In this document: positions 23,977 to 32,252 of the stretch, piece by piece
How positions within the stretch are numbered: position 1 is the first letter of the stretch
How the letters are laid out: each line of letters starts with the position of its first letter
NCBI GenBank assembly: GCA_947170725.1
Contig: CAMVUM010000033.1
Span: 1 to 32,502 of the forward strand
Length of the DNA stretch: 32,502 bases
Source of the DNA: an uncultured Prevotella sp.
GTDB lineage: Bacteria; Bacteroidota; Bacteroidia; Bacteroidales; Bacteroidaceae
Reading direction: 5' to 3'
Made by a program: the position numbers and the translations under genes
Notes under the pieces: model-generated
Told to the model about the DNA's origin: nothing
The model's input: only the letters and a program-made list of their open reading frames with translations
Databases searched by the model: none

Positions 23977-24265
23977 ATGGACAGAAAAAGAAGCGCAGCA
24001 GGTCTTGACCTTCACAAAGATAGTGGCTTTTTGTGTATTATGCGTCATGACGAGGCCATTATTTTCGAGAAAACGTATGGAGCGTTGACCATCAAACTGA
24101 GTAAGCCATACTTTGCCATGAAGCCACGGAATGCCTATGGAGAGCACTGCTGTATATTGGGGCCGGTATGGAACGAACTGTTTGAACACATGTCACTTCG
24201 TCTTGCCTACACTCATTTCATCAAACAGCTACCGGCTCGCAAGAGCGATACGAAGGACACCCAGT
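23977..24265 (+). pseudogene. Truncated, frameshifted IS110-family transposase remnant
   Basis: The reading frame beginning with ATG at 23977 gives GLDLHKDSGF, the first acidic motif of IS110 (DEDD) transposases, then breaks. MESTAVYWG is found in another frame from about 24137, and the frame changes back to read PVWNELFEHMS and then KSDTKDTQW, which holds the last two Asp residues of the DEDD site. Thus two frame changes are needed to follow the protein, and the last 250 or so residues including the Ser-containing C-terminal domain are missing. No transposition activity is possible. It marks the left boundary of the accessory block. Confidence 0.75.
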
Positions 24266-24333
24266 GGATATATATTTCGCCATACATTTGTATTTCTTTT
24301 TCACGACACTGCCTGTTTCCGGATTTTTTATAG

Positions 24334-24341
24334 TACATTTG
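24334..24341 (+). promoter_or_regulatory. -7 element of the DUF262 gene promoter
   Basis: TACATTTG at 24334-24341, 41 nt before the ATG at 24383. The -33 region is only a weak match. It supports the start at 24383 and argues against the upstream in-frame ATG at 24131, which lies within the IS110 remnant. Confidence 0.5.
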
Positions 24342-24382
24342 TGGTTGAATTACCAATACCCCAAATAAAACGAGGAATAAAC

Positions 24383-26464
24383 ATGAAAGGCGACGCCCAA
24401 CTGCTGATAAAATTCTTTGACGGTTCAGACAAACGGTTCATCATACCGCTATACCAACGTAATTACGACTGGAAGGAAGAGAATTGCGATCAGCTTTTCC
24501 AAGACCTTATAAAACTGCACCATAGCGACCGGAGGGGACACTTTTTCGGAAGTATAGTGTCGAGCATACAAACCGGCACGGAAGACCGGTATATCATTGA
24601 CGGACAGCAGCGGATAACGACAATATCGCTGCTGCTGATAGCCATGGTAAACGCAAATAAAGATGGACTGATAGAGGCAACAGACACGAAACTTGTGGAA
24701 AAGATTTTCAAGCGCTATCTCGTCGATGAATATCAGGAGGATGAGCGCAAGGTGAAACTGAAACCCATCAAAAAGGACATGCAGGCGTTCGATGCTTTGC
24801 TGTATCAGGACAAGGAACAATACGTACGGGAGTCGAACGTGACGCGCAACTATGATTTCTTCTTCGATCGCGTGGTACATTCCGGACTTACCGTCGACGA
24901 GCTCTTCGATGCCATCAAGCGGCTTGAAGTGATAAACATAAGGCTCGACGAAGAAGATGACCCTCAACTAATCTTCGAAAGCCTCAACTCTACGGGACTC
25001 GACCTCAGCGAGGCAGACAAGATACGCAACTATTTGCTGATGTCGCTGGCTCCGGCGGAACAGGACAATCTTTACAACCGTTTCTGGAATCCGATTGAGG
25101 AATACACGAAGTACAATCCGTCGGCGTTCGTGCGCGATTACCTCACGATGAAACAGGGTAAAATAGGACGTATAGACAAGATCTACTTCATATTCAAGGA
25201 ATATGCCGAACACTGTTCTGTCAGTAGGGCAGAGTTGCTGGCCGACATGCACCGCTATGCCCATATATACAGTCAGATTGACAACGCCAGCGTGGGAACA
25301 GACAGACTAAACCGCAAGCTTGCCCAGCTGAGAACGCTTGATTCCGCCATCGCATATCCTTTCTTCATGGCTTTTTTCGACTATGCTGCTGAACAGGGCA
25401 TGCATGACGACGATATATACGATGTAATTGACATTATAGAGGCTTATTGGGCGCGGCGCATCATCTGCAATCTGCCATCGAACGTATTGAACAAGGTGTT
25501 TTCCACACTGCACAGGGACGTGATCGGCCACATCAGCAAGATAGAGGATGGCTGCGTACCCTCATACACCGACGTGCTGACATACGTGCTGCTTGGGAAA
25601 GGACGTTCGGCGGCGTTCCCCACGGACAATGAGGTGAAAGCGGATTTTGCTACAAGACAGGTATATAAAATGCCTGCAAATACCCGCATGTTCATCATGG
25701 AACGTATGGAGAACAGGGACAGCAACGAGCGTCATGACGTGGTGACGGAGCTTACGGAAAAGAATATAACCATTGAGCATATCATGCCGCAGACGCTTTC
25801 TGACAAATGGAAGACGGCACTGGGTAACGACTGGGAGCGGATACATCAGCAGTATCTGCACACGATGGCCAACCTGACGCTCACGGGTTACAACTCACAA
25901 TACAGCAACCTCACGTTCCTCGAAAAGAAGAACATGGATAAAGGATATAACGACAGTGCTTTCCGTCTGAACAACTACGTCAAGACATGCGACCAATGGA
26001 CGGAAACGGAACTCCGACAGCGTCAGCAGGAACTTCTCGGAGTTTTTCTTAAACTGTGGCCGATGCCAACCACCGGCTTCGAACCCGTCAGGCGTGAACA
26101 GGAAACAGCGTCACTGGATGATGAGGACTTTGAATTCACAGGAAAAAAGATACAGGCATATATCTTCAGCGGTGTGCGCTACGCGGTGAACACATGGAAA
26201 GGCATGCTCATCCAGATGTGCGGACACATGCTGCGCGAGAAACGTTCGACGATAGAATGGATGTGTGCCAACGAGAAGTCCGGTTTCTCCTCCACGCCGG
26301 AATCATGGAGGCGTGAACTCGCTCCCGGCATATACGTATGGACGGACAATAACACCACGGTAAAAATAAACATTCTCCGCGGCATGTTCGCAGAATGTAA
26401 CATCCCAGCTTCAGAACTGATATTTGAGTTCCGTCCAAATTCGGAAAAAGATGATGAAGAATGA
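24383..26464 (+). CDS. DUF262 + DUF1524 (GmrSD/SspE-like) nuclease, candidate anti-phage protein
   Basis: A 693-residue protein. The N-terminal DUF262 (ParB/Srx-like, GmrS) domain carries the IIPLYQRNYDW motif (residues 20-30) and the diagnostic DGQQR box at 73-77; it binds or hydrolyses nucleotides in relatives. The middle is a helical linker. The DUF1524 (GmrD, HNH-type) nuclease motif IEHIMP has His466, with Asn/His-rich sequence behind it (TMANLTLTGYN). A C-terminal extension after about residue 590 is of unknown type. Fused GmrS-GmrD proteins act as type IV restriction factors against modified phage DNA, and SspE works with phosphorothioate systems; no Ssp or Dnd genes are here. The start is taken at 24383 because upstream sequence belongs to the IS110 remnant. 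Confidence 0.82.
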   Translation: MKGDAQLLIKFFDGSDKRFIIPLYQRNYDWKEENCDQLFQDLIKLHHSDRRGHFFGSIVSSIQTGTEDRYIIDGQQRITTISLLLIAMVNANKDGLIEATDTKLVEKIFKRYLVDEYQEDERKVKLKPIKKDMQAFDALLYQDKEQYVRESNVTRNYDFFFDRVVHSGLTVDELFDAIKRLEVINIRLDEEDDPQLIFESLNSTGLDLSEADKIRNYLLMSLAPAEQDNLYNRFWNPIEEYTKYNPSAFVRDYLTMKQGKIGRIDKIYFIFKEYAEHCSVSRAELLADMHRYAHIYSQIDNASVGTDRLNRKLAQLRTLDSAIAYPFFMAFFDYAAEQGMHDDDIYDVIDIIEAYWARRIICNLPSNVLNKVFSTLHRDVIGHISKIEDGCVPSYTDVLTYVLLGKGRSAAFPTDNEVKADFATRQVYKMPANTRMFIMERMENRDSNERHDVVTELTEKNITIEHIMPQTLSDKWKTALGNDWERIHQQYLHTMANLTLTGYNSQYSNLTFLEKKNMDKGYNDSAFRLNNYVKTCDQWTETELRQRQQELLGVFLKLWPMPTTGFEPVRREQETASLDDEDFEFTGKKIQAYIFSGVRYAVNTWKGMLIQMCGHMLREKRSTIEWMCANEKSGFSSTPESWRRELAPGIYVWTDNNTTVKINILRGMFAECNIPASELIFEFRPNSEKDDEE

Positions 26465-26867
26465 GGGGAAAGTGGCTTCAGAAGGAAATGAAGTTTCTAT
26501 ATCTTTCATTCCTTATTTCATACTGAAGTCACAACTACTCCCAACAACTGCAGGATTTGTGAGCAGAACGGAATAAGCAGTCTTGATCTTCATCAACCCT
26601 ACTGACGTTACACACATGCGACGAGAAATTCACCAGCCCGCTTATTGTCGGCTTGTCTTGTCGCCAATCCAGTTCGGGGATGTACAGTTGCATCTGCCTG
26701 TGGATTTTTATCTGCGAGCATCTGATGTGGAAAGTCTATGTAATGTTCTGTCTGAGACTCCTGAACATCCTGTAATACCAGACATATGGACGTAACTCAG
26801 TGATAGAAGGAAAATCAGAAATCAGAGAATGACATTAATGAAGTTCTTAACAAGATATACTTATAGT
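26465..26867. other. 403-bp spacer between DUF262 gene and restriction-modification operon
   Basis: An imperfect inverted repeat (GTGGCTTCAG-type arm at 26472-26481 against CTGAAGTCAC at 26523-26532, with an inner AGGAAATGAA/TTCATTCCT pairing) lies just after the DUF262 stop and may act as its terminator. A short open frame on the plus strand (26583-26795) has no recognisable motif. The remainder is AT-rich with no other signal I can support. Confidence 0.5.
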
Positions 26868-27746
26868 CTAAAATGGCAAATCAAGGAAACAATCCTCACA
26901 TACTTTATCTTCCATATCTTTAAATACAGGATTATTCAAGTCTTTTATTTTTGATCGATATAGCAGAAATTTGCTGTAATCCTCTATTTCCAGTTTTCTG
27001 TTACGGCTTAGCTCCACAAATTCCCTTTCCTTGTCGATACCAAGAAAACGTTTGCCTGTGAGGTTTGCGGAAATACCGGTAGTGGAAGAGCCGGTGAAAG
27101 GATCCAATATCCAGGCATCCGGCGGGGTGGAAGCCAGTATGAGACGGACAAGCAAAGCCAACGGCTTTTGCGTGGGATGTTTTCCACATGATTTTTCCCA
27201 TGGAGCAATAGCAGGCAAACGCCATACGTCGGTCATCTGTTTTCCTTCGTTCAGCTCCTTCATCAATTCATAGTTGAAATAATGAGGACATTTCTGTGAC
27301 TTGCGTGCCCAAATAATAAATTCGGTGCTATATGTAAAGTAGCGGCATGAGATGTTTGGTGGAGGATTGGTCTTTGCCCATGTCACAACGTTGAGTATCT
27401 TGAATCCAAGATCTGTAAGAGCATTGGCTACGGAAAAAATATTATGATACGTGCCGCTGACCCATATTGTCCCATTCTCTTTCAGCTTGTCACGGCATAG
27501 CGATATCCATCTACGGTTGAAATCGTTTATATCGGCATGGCTTTTCCCCTTGTCCCATTCGCCTTTATCAACGCAAACTATTTTTCCGGCCTGTATGCTG
27601 ATCCCCCCGTTGGAAAGGAAATACGGAGGGTCTGCAAATATCATGTCGAAATGAAACTTGAATTGCGGCAACAATTCAAGGCTGTCGCCATGAAGCAGGG
27701 TGAAAGCTCTGTCGGTTGATTTAAAGAAGGGTTTTATTTCAGGCAT
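26868..27746 (-). CDS. dpnA: DpnA-type site-specific DNA (adenine-N6) methyltransferase
   Basis: The 292-residue protein has DPPYFLSNGG (Asp39-Tyr42) close to its N-terminus and the AdoMet-binding motif LDPFTGSSTTG near residues 215-226, i.e. the beta-class order (catalytic motif first). The sequence around the motif resembles DpnA of the DpnII system, which methylates adenine in GATC, also on single strands. It lies directly after the endonuclease gene with an 8-nt overlap (27739-27746). The target is inferred from the partner DpnII endonuclease, not from this protein alone. Confidence 0.82.
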   Translation of the reverse strand: MPEIKPFFKSTDRAFTLLHGDSLELLPQFKFHFDMIFADPPYFLSNGGISIQAGKIVCVDKGEWDKGKSHADINDFNRRWISLCRDKLKENGTIWVSGTYHNIFSVANALTDLGFKILNVVTWAKTNPPPNISCRYFTYSTEFIIWARKSQKCPHYFNYELMKELNEGKQMTDVWRLPAIAPWEKSCGKHPTQKPLALLVRLILASTPPDAWILDPFTGSSTTGISANLTGKRFLGIDKEREFVELSRNRKLEIEDYSKFLLYRSKIKDLNNPVFKDMEDKVCEDCFLDLPF

Positions 27747-28581
27747 ATGCTTTTAATTCTTCCAAGAAATCTTTGAGGGTAGTCAGGTTGTATACGCTGG
27801 GAATGGTATAAAATGCCTCTTGTAACTTGTTCTTTGCTTTTTCCCATCCTTTCCCGTCTGTAACCCAAACAAATTCAAATCCTTCTACGGCATTAATTTT
27901 CAGACCTATTTCAGTGAAAGAACGAGCTGTCTCATTCAACTTGCTTCCGCCTCCGCTATAGAAATTCACTTCCATCAAATATGTTTTATTATCTGTATAA
28001 ATGACGAAATCAAACCGCTTACCGTCAGTACCTAAAGCTTTTGTTATTTCAGGCCACTCCTTAGAAAAGACTTCCTTGCTATAATTAAGTCCCGAACCTT
28101 TTATAACAAGTTCAACGGCATCTTCCATAGCATCTCCACTACGGTTCTTGCGTGCATTTGAATCCAATCCAGCTTCCACCCCAAAGACATAATCTACAAG
28201 ATTTTTTATATTCCTATCCTTAAATATGTTTGTGAGCCCAGTTTCTGTTATGAATTCGATTACGCCGTCAAGTGTTGTCAGATAGCTTTCAAGCTTTACA
28301 AATTCGCCATCTGCATTGATAACCATTTTCTTATCGCGTTTACGGCATGCGATGAGAATCAACAGCACACTAAAAACGGTTTTATCGGTATTCCATAGTT
28401 CTATAACTGCCTTTTCAAGGTCTTGCTTTCCAAGAAGATAGTTCAATGTATTCAGCTTGATTTCAATACTTGCCACATTTCCTTTTATCTTCTCAAAATC
28501 TGTCCAAAAGCCTAAAGTAGCATTCGTCTCAGATAGTTGTGACATGAATGTATTGAATTGCTCTTCTGTATGGTTATTCAT
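27739..28581 (-). CDS. dpnB: DpnII-family type II restriction endonuclease (GATC)
   Basis: Expected to cut unmethylated GATC before the G. The 280-residue protein follows the R.DpnII/MboI pattern: a helical N-terminal half, then the conserved NARKNRSGDAMED block, FDFVIYTDNKTYLMEVNFYS (catalytic Asp and Glu of a PD-(D/E)xK-type site) and GGGSKLNETARS. The ATG starts 5 nt after the upstream methylase stop and the gene end overlaps the DpnA-type gene, so all three are one operon. Family membership is clear; the sequence specificity rests on family knowledge. Confidence 0.88.
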   Translation of the reverse strand: MNNHTEEQFNTFMSQLSETNATLGFWTDFEKIKGNVASIEIKLNTLNYLLGKQDLEKAVIELWNTDKTVFSVLLILIACRKRDKKMVINADGEFVKLESYLTTLDGVIEFITETGLTNIFKDRNIKNLVDYVFGVEAGLDSNARKNRSGDAMEDAVELVIKGSGLNYSKEVFSKEWPEITKALGTDGKRFDFVIYTDNKTYLMEVNFYSGGGSKLNETARSFTEIGLKINAVEGFEFVWVTDGKGWEKAKNKLQEAFYTIPSVYNLTTLKDFLEELKAYA

Positions 28582-28586
28582 TATAA

Positions 28587-29534
28587 TTATATTGAAGTTT
28601 GTTTGAGTATATGGTTGACTGATTGTTTATAATTTCTGATTAGTAGTTCTGTCAATTTTCCACGCTTGCTTGCCACCGCGTTGACAGAACGTGAGGCATA
28701 TACCCGTTGAATGTCAAACCCCTCGTATATATCTTCAAAGAACATATCCTGCGGATTCTTGGTTGAGCAATCCGAATTGCTCAACATCCACCGGCAGTTC
28801 CTTTTCTCGGAAATCATACGGCAGAAATCGGCAAGCTCACGTTGCTTGTCGTCATTAAAAGCCTCCTTTACATACGAGTTGAAGCTTGATGTAGAACTTA
28901 ACGGACGGTAAGGTGGATCGAAATAGAAAAATGACAAATTGTGTTCATCGATGAAATCGGCAGTCTGAGTGAACTCACCGTTAAGTATTCTTACATTACA
29001 TCGGTTCATCAGTTCGCTGTCCGCATAAATCACGGCATCATTACATATTGTAGGATTGACGTATTTCCCGAACGGCACGTTGAATTTTCCTTTTGAGTTT
29101 TCGCGATACAGGCCATTGAAACATGTCTTGTTGAGAAATACCAATAAGGCTGTCTTATCAATTTCAGAAACATTATCTTCATTAAAACGCTTGCGCATCA
29201 GCAGAAAGAAATCTTTTCTCGCATCTTCACACGAAAGCATTTTATATTCCTTATCCAAATGCTTTAACAGCAACACAAGCTCTTCTGGATAGTCTTTAAC
29301 TACCATATAAGCATCCGTAAGATTCTTGTTTATGTCGTTTATGACGGTATACTTTATATTGGGGAACTTCTGTAGCATAAAGAAAAGCATGGCCCCGCCA
29401 CCGACAAAAGGTTCTACATAAGTAAAACTCTCATCACCGAGTTCTACAGGCAACGCGTTTTCAAGTTGAGGAAGAAGTTGGCTCTTTCCCCCTACCCACT
29501 TTATGAAAGGACGTGCTTGATATGATGTGAACAT
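28587..29534 (-). CDS. dpnM: DpnII-type (Dam-like) DNA adenine methyltransferase
   Basis: Methylates the N6 of adenine in GATC. The chain has KWVGGK at residues 12-17, the AdoMet motif FVGGG at 43-47 and DPPYRPL beginning at Asp206, the alpha-class order shared with Dam and M.DpnII. The start is set at ATG 29534: a longer frame from TTG at 29564 exists, but that codon overlaps the TAACTTTG promoter element, so it cannot be in the transcript. The resulting 315 residues begin MFTSYQARPFIKW. It is the first gene of the minus-strand operon dpnM-dpnB-dpnA. Confidence 0.9.
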   Translation of the reverse strand: MFTSYQARPFIKWVGGKSQLLPQLENALPVELGDESFTYVEPFVGGGAMLFFMLQKFPNIKYTVINDINKNLTDAYMVVKDYPEELVLLLKHLDKEYKMLSCEDARKDFFLLMRKRFNEDNVSEIDKTALLVFLNKTCFNGLYRENSKGKFNVPFGKYVNPTICNDAVIYADSELMNRCNVRILNGEFTQTADFIDEHNLSFFYFDPPYRPLSSTSSFNSYVKEAFNDDKQRELADFCRMISEKRNCRWMLSNSDCSTKNPQDMFFEDIYEGFDIQRVYASRSVNAVASKRGKLTELLIRNYKQSVNHILKQTSI

Positions 29535-29561
29535 TATTATCAGAATATCTGTTTGCCTCTG

Positions 29562-29569
29562 CAAAGTTA
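29562..29569 (-). promoter_or_regulatory. -7 element of the restriction-modification operon promoter
   Basis: The minus strand reads TAACTTTG followed by CAGAGG. It ends 27 nt before the ATG at 29534. The -33 position has no clear TTTG. It fixes the transcription start downstream of the TTG codon at 29564. Confidence 0.6.
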
Positions 29570-29639
29570 CTACAAAAAAGTGACATGCGGAAAGATATAG
29601 TGATAGAATTGAGTTACAGTGGTTTCAGGAATCTTCAGA

Positions 29640-29874
29640 ACATACACAAGATGACAAAAAGACATGCCATACTTGAATTTCTTGTGCATCGTCTTGTTAT
29701 ACCAAAGTCACATAACAGTCCAAGTCCCTATACAGCCTCCGGCGACTGCCATCATCAGCAGTGTTGTCACTGATATGAGCCTTTTGTTCTCCTTGGTTTT
29801 GAATTTGTCCATGCCATAAATCGGAAAACCACCGCATTGACGTCAAGCAGATAAGAGAAAGAGTCTTGATACAT
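29640..29874 (-). pseudogene. Broken DUF1294 family membrane protein gene
   Basis: The minus strand encodes pieces of a small DUF1294 (YdzA-like) inner-membrane protein. The frame from ATG 29874 (MYQDSFSYLLDVNAVVF) shifts near 29830 into IYGMDKFKTKENKRLIS, followed by TTLLMMAVAGGCIGTW. An in-frame TGA at 29708-29710 then interrupts it, and the same frame continues LWYNKTMHKKFKYGM, the family's conserved HKT-x-HKKF-like end. One frameshift and one nonsense codon mean no full-length product. It lies between the restriction operon and the EFR1 gene. Confidence 0.65.
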
Positions 29875-29891
29875 ATTCCTTAAAAGACATT

Positions 29892-30650
29892 TTAAATATA
29901 CAATTCATTTTCTTTCCTTGTGGCACATACTTTTTTCAAACCTTGTGTTGCCAAAAAGTTCATAACCACTCCAATGTTTCTTGCCCCTGTTTGGCATACA
30001 GAAACGCATCTCATGCAGGAGATGCACTTGGCAGCATCAACTGTTTTTGGGTCAGAGAGCTGAATGGCATCCACAGGACATTGCTTTGCACAAACGCCAC
30101 ACCGAATGCACCCACCTCTTCCTCTTGGTTGTGGCACTTTACCGCCTTTCTTGTAAGGGCGATTACCTGGTACCTTCGGCATAGTGCAGTCATTACCTTC
30201 TGCTTTTCTCATTATGTCAGCACCGAAATGTCGTAGGGTCTGTTCATCGTTTGTATCAGGTCGGCCTTTGCCATATTTCCTGATGATACTGTGCTCGGCT
30301 ACTGCTCCTACAGCAGCAATCACTTGAAAACCAATATCTGTGGCCACATCCTGCATTTCAAGCAATGCATCATCATAGGCACGGTTGCCAAAAACCGCCA
30401 CTACCACACACTTCGCTTTGCTTGGATTGACCTTTCGCAGACGTTCTACAGCCAATGCCGGCACACGTCCTGCAAAAACAGGCATGGTAATGACAACCAA
30501 GTCATCCTCATGGATATTGGGTAACTGAATGTCTGAGGTCTTGACACACAAGTCTGTTGCAACACTTTCTTTACCAATGCCTTGACATAGAATTTCGCTT
30601 ACTCGTCGGGTTCCTCCTGTGGGACTGAATATGATTTGGTGTATCTTCAT
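29892..30650 (-). CDS. EFR1-type flavodoxin/ferredoxin protein
   Basis: A 252-residue protein with an N-terminal flavodoxin-like domain (IIFSPTGGTRRV phosphate-binding loop at about residues 6-17, then AVFGNRAYDDALLEM) and a C-terminal pair of [4Fe-4S] motifs, CIRCGVCAKQCPVDAI and CISCMRCVSVCQTGAR. This is the EFR1 ferredoxin family, presumed to move electrons between FMN and Fe-S centres in the cytosol. It is last in a minus-strand set with the dehydrogenase (15-nt gap) and thioredoxin. Its partner enzyme is not known. Confidence 0.88.
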   Translation of the reverse strand: MKIHQIIFSPTGGTRRVSEILCQGIGKESVATDLCVKTSDIQLPNIHEDDLVVITMPVFAGRVPALAVERLRKVNPSKAKCVVVAVFGNRAYDDALLEMQDVATDIGFQVIAAVGAVAEHSIIRKYGKGRPDTNDEQTLRHFGADIMRKAEGNDCTMPKVPGNRPYKKGGKVPQPRGRGGCIRCGVCAKQCPVDAIQLSDPKTVDAAKCISCMRCVSVCQTGARNIGVVMNFLATQGLKKVCATRKENELYI

Positions 30651-30665
30651 TTTTTCTTTATATGT

Positions 30666-31700
30666 TTACTGAATTATGGCCACTTTGATAACTCCATCCC
30701 TCTTATACTCAAATAGTTCGTAGGCTTCAGCAATCCTTGCCAACGGAAAACTATGCGTGATGAGCGGTGTGGTATCTATCTTGCCATCCTTGATGAGCCG
30801 AAGAATATCTTCGCAGTCACAGCCGTCCACACCTCCTGTCTTAAAGGTGAGGTTCTTGCCGTACATCTGAGGCAGAGGTAGTATCTGTGGATCATCATAG
30901 AGGGCAACAACCGTTACGATGGCATTAGGACGAGCACATTGCCATGCCAGTTGGAATGTGTCTTTCCCTCCTGCCACTTCCAGCACTCGGTCAGCTCCCC
31001 CGTTGTCACTGTGCTGCATGACGAAGTCGTTGCATTCCTCTGGTGTCGTCAACAGAACATCAGGGTAATGCAACCTTACGAAAGTGCGACGCTCTGCCGA
31101 CTGCTCGCATACAATGATTTGCTTCGGATGTTTCAGCATCACGCAGAGCAAGGCACAGATGCCCGTAGGTCCTGCTCCGATAATCAGTACAGTGTCATCG
31201 GTAGAGATTTCACTGATACGTGCCGCCCAAAAGCCGGTAGCGAGAATGTCACCCACAAACAATGCCTGTTCATCGCTCACGCCATCGGGAATGTGATTAA
31301 GCCCTTGTTGCGCCAAAGGCACACGAACATACTCAGTCTGGCCACCGTCAATGCGGCAGCCAAGTGCCCATCCGCCATGTGACGAGGTACAGTTGTTCAC
31401 ATAGCCATGCTTGCAGTAGAAACATTTTCCGCAGAATGTCTCTACGTTGACAGTCACTCGGTCTCCTTTATGGAAGTCCTCGACAGCACAGCCCAATTCT
31501 TCCACAACGCCCACCATTTCATGACCGACAGTTATTCCTGGTACAGCCCTTGGTACACTTCCATGTTTGATATGCAGATCGCTGGTACAAATGCTGCTCA
31601 TGGTCACACGGACAATGGCATCAGTTGGTTCCTGAATCATCGGCTTGGGCTTGTCCACCAACCCAAACCTGCCTTTATCTATATATGTATATGCTTTCAT
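30666..31700 (-). CDS. Zinc-dependent alcohol dehydrogenase, medium-chain family
   Basis: A 344-residue MDR-family dehydrogenase. The catalytic zinc context is SSICTSDLH and GHEMVG; the structural zinc uses four cysteines in CGKCFYCKHGYVNNC; the coenzyme-binding Rossmann motif is GAGPTGICAL. It resembles NAD(P)-dependent enzymes acting on secondary alcohols or sugar alcohols; the substrate is not evident. The 69-nt gap from the thioredoxin gene and the 15 nt to the EFR1 gene suggest one transcript. All key residues look intact. Confidence 0.92.
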   Translation of the reverse strand: MKAYTYIDKGRFGLVDKPKPMIQEPTDAIVRVTMSSICTSDLHIKHGSVPRAVPGITVGHEMVGVVEELGCAVEDFHKGDRVTVNVETFCGKCFYCKHGYVNNCTSSHGGWALGCRIDGGQTEYVRVPLAQQGLNHIPDGVSDEQALFVGDILATGFWAARISEISTDDTVLIIGAGPTGICALLCVMLKHPKQIIVCEQSAERRTFVRLHYPDVLLTTPEECNDFVMQHSDNGGADRVLEVAGGKDTFQLAWQCARPNAIVTVVALYDDPQILPLPQMYGKNLTFKTGGVDGCDCEDILRLIKDGKIDTTPLITHSFPLARIAEAYELFEYKRDGVIKVAIIQ

Positions 31701-31769
31701 TTGTTGCTACTTGCGTTTCTTATGTTTATTGGATTGTATCTTGTAAATCACTACCCATTAACTGTTCTG

Positions 31770-32165
31770 CTATCTCGAAATCAAGCCACCTGTCTTTGAA
31801 ATGACGGAATAATGGTTTCCTCTGGGAAAGCTCTGATTAGCGCAGATACAAAAACTACCATTGACCGAGTTCGAAAATGGATCAATCGTAGCCAACAACT
31901 CTGATTTCTCTACCATACCGCTCATTCTCCACAGCACCTCGCCGTGTTTGAATAGCATCAGAGTGAGAACGGACAGTATGCCATATTGGCTTACCGTAAC
32001 TCCATACTTATCCAAATCAACCTTGATAATGCGGATTCTGTCACTCAACACTTCCTTAGCCTGTTCCAAGATGTTGTGCATCATTTTGCATGGTTGGCAC
32101 CATGTGGCGAAGAAATCGACCAAAACCAACTGTTCGCCAGATATAACGTCTTTGAATGTTTCCAT
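31770..32165 (-). CDS. Thioredoxin-like protein with altered cis-proline and run-on C-terminus
   Basis: The thioredoxin fold is evident from VDFFATWCQPCKMM (active-site Cys23-Gln24-Pro25-Cys26) to SELLATIDPF. Two features are unusual. The cis-proline of thioredoxins, expected in SVPTL, is Leu67 (SVLTL), a single C-to-T change. After residue 97 or so, where thioredoxins normally end, about 35 more residues follow (NSVNGSFCICANQSFPRG in part) that look like read-through of a lost stop. The protein may be impaired or decaying. It lies upstream of the dehydrogenase. Confidence 0.75.
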   Translation of the reverse strand: METFKDVISGEQLVLVDFFATWCQPCKMMHNILEQAKEVLSDRIRIIKVDLDKYGVTVSQYGILSVLTLMLFKHGEVLWRMSGMVEKSELLATIDPFSNSVNGSFCICANQSFPRGNHYSVISKTGGLISR

Positions 32166-32252
32166 AACTTAACCTATTAATGAATTACTTTGGTAATAAG
32201 TAATGCCTTCTGTTTCATAAACAAGCACATCGTCGAAGGCCTTACTTACATT

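Noticed and set aside
24131..24382. 84-codon N-terminal extension of the DUF262 protein
   Set aside because: The extension translates part of the IS110 remnant, and a -7 promoter element at 24334 lies inside it; the DUF262 domain begins at Met 24383.
26583..26795. 70-residue plus-strand frame between the DUF262 gene and the DpnA gene
   Set aside because: No motif, no promoter and no neighbour support; retained only as part of the spacer description.
29585..29773. 62-residue plus-strand frame upstream of the EFR1 gene
   Set aside because: Antisense to the DUF1294 pseudogene, which explains the sequence better.
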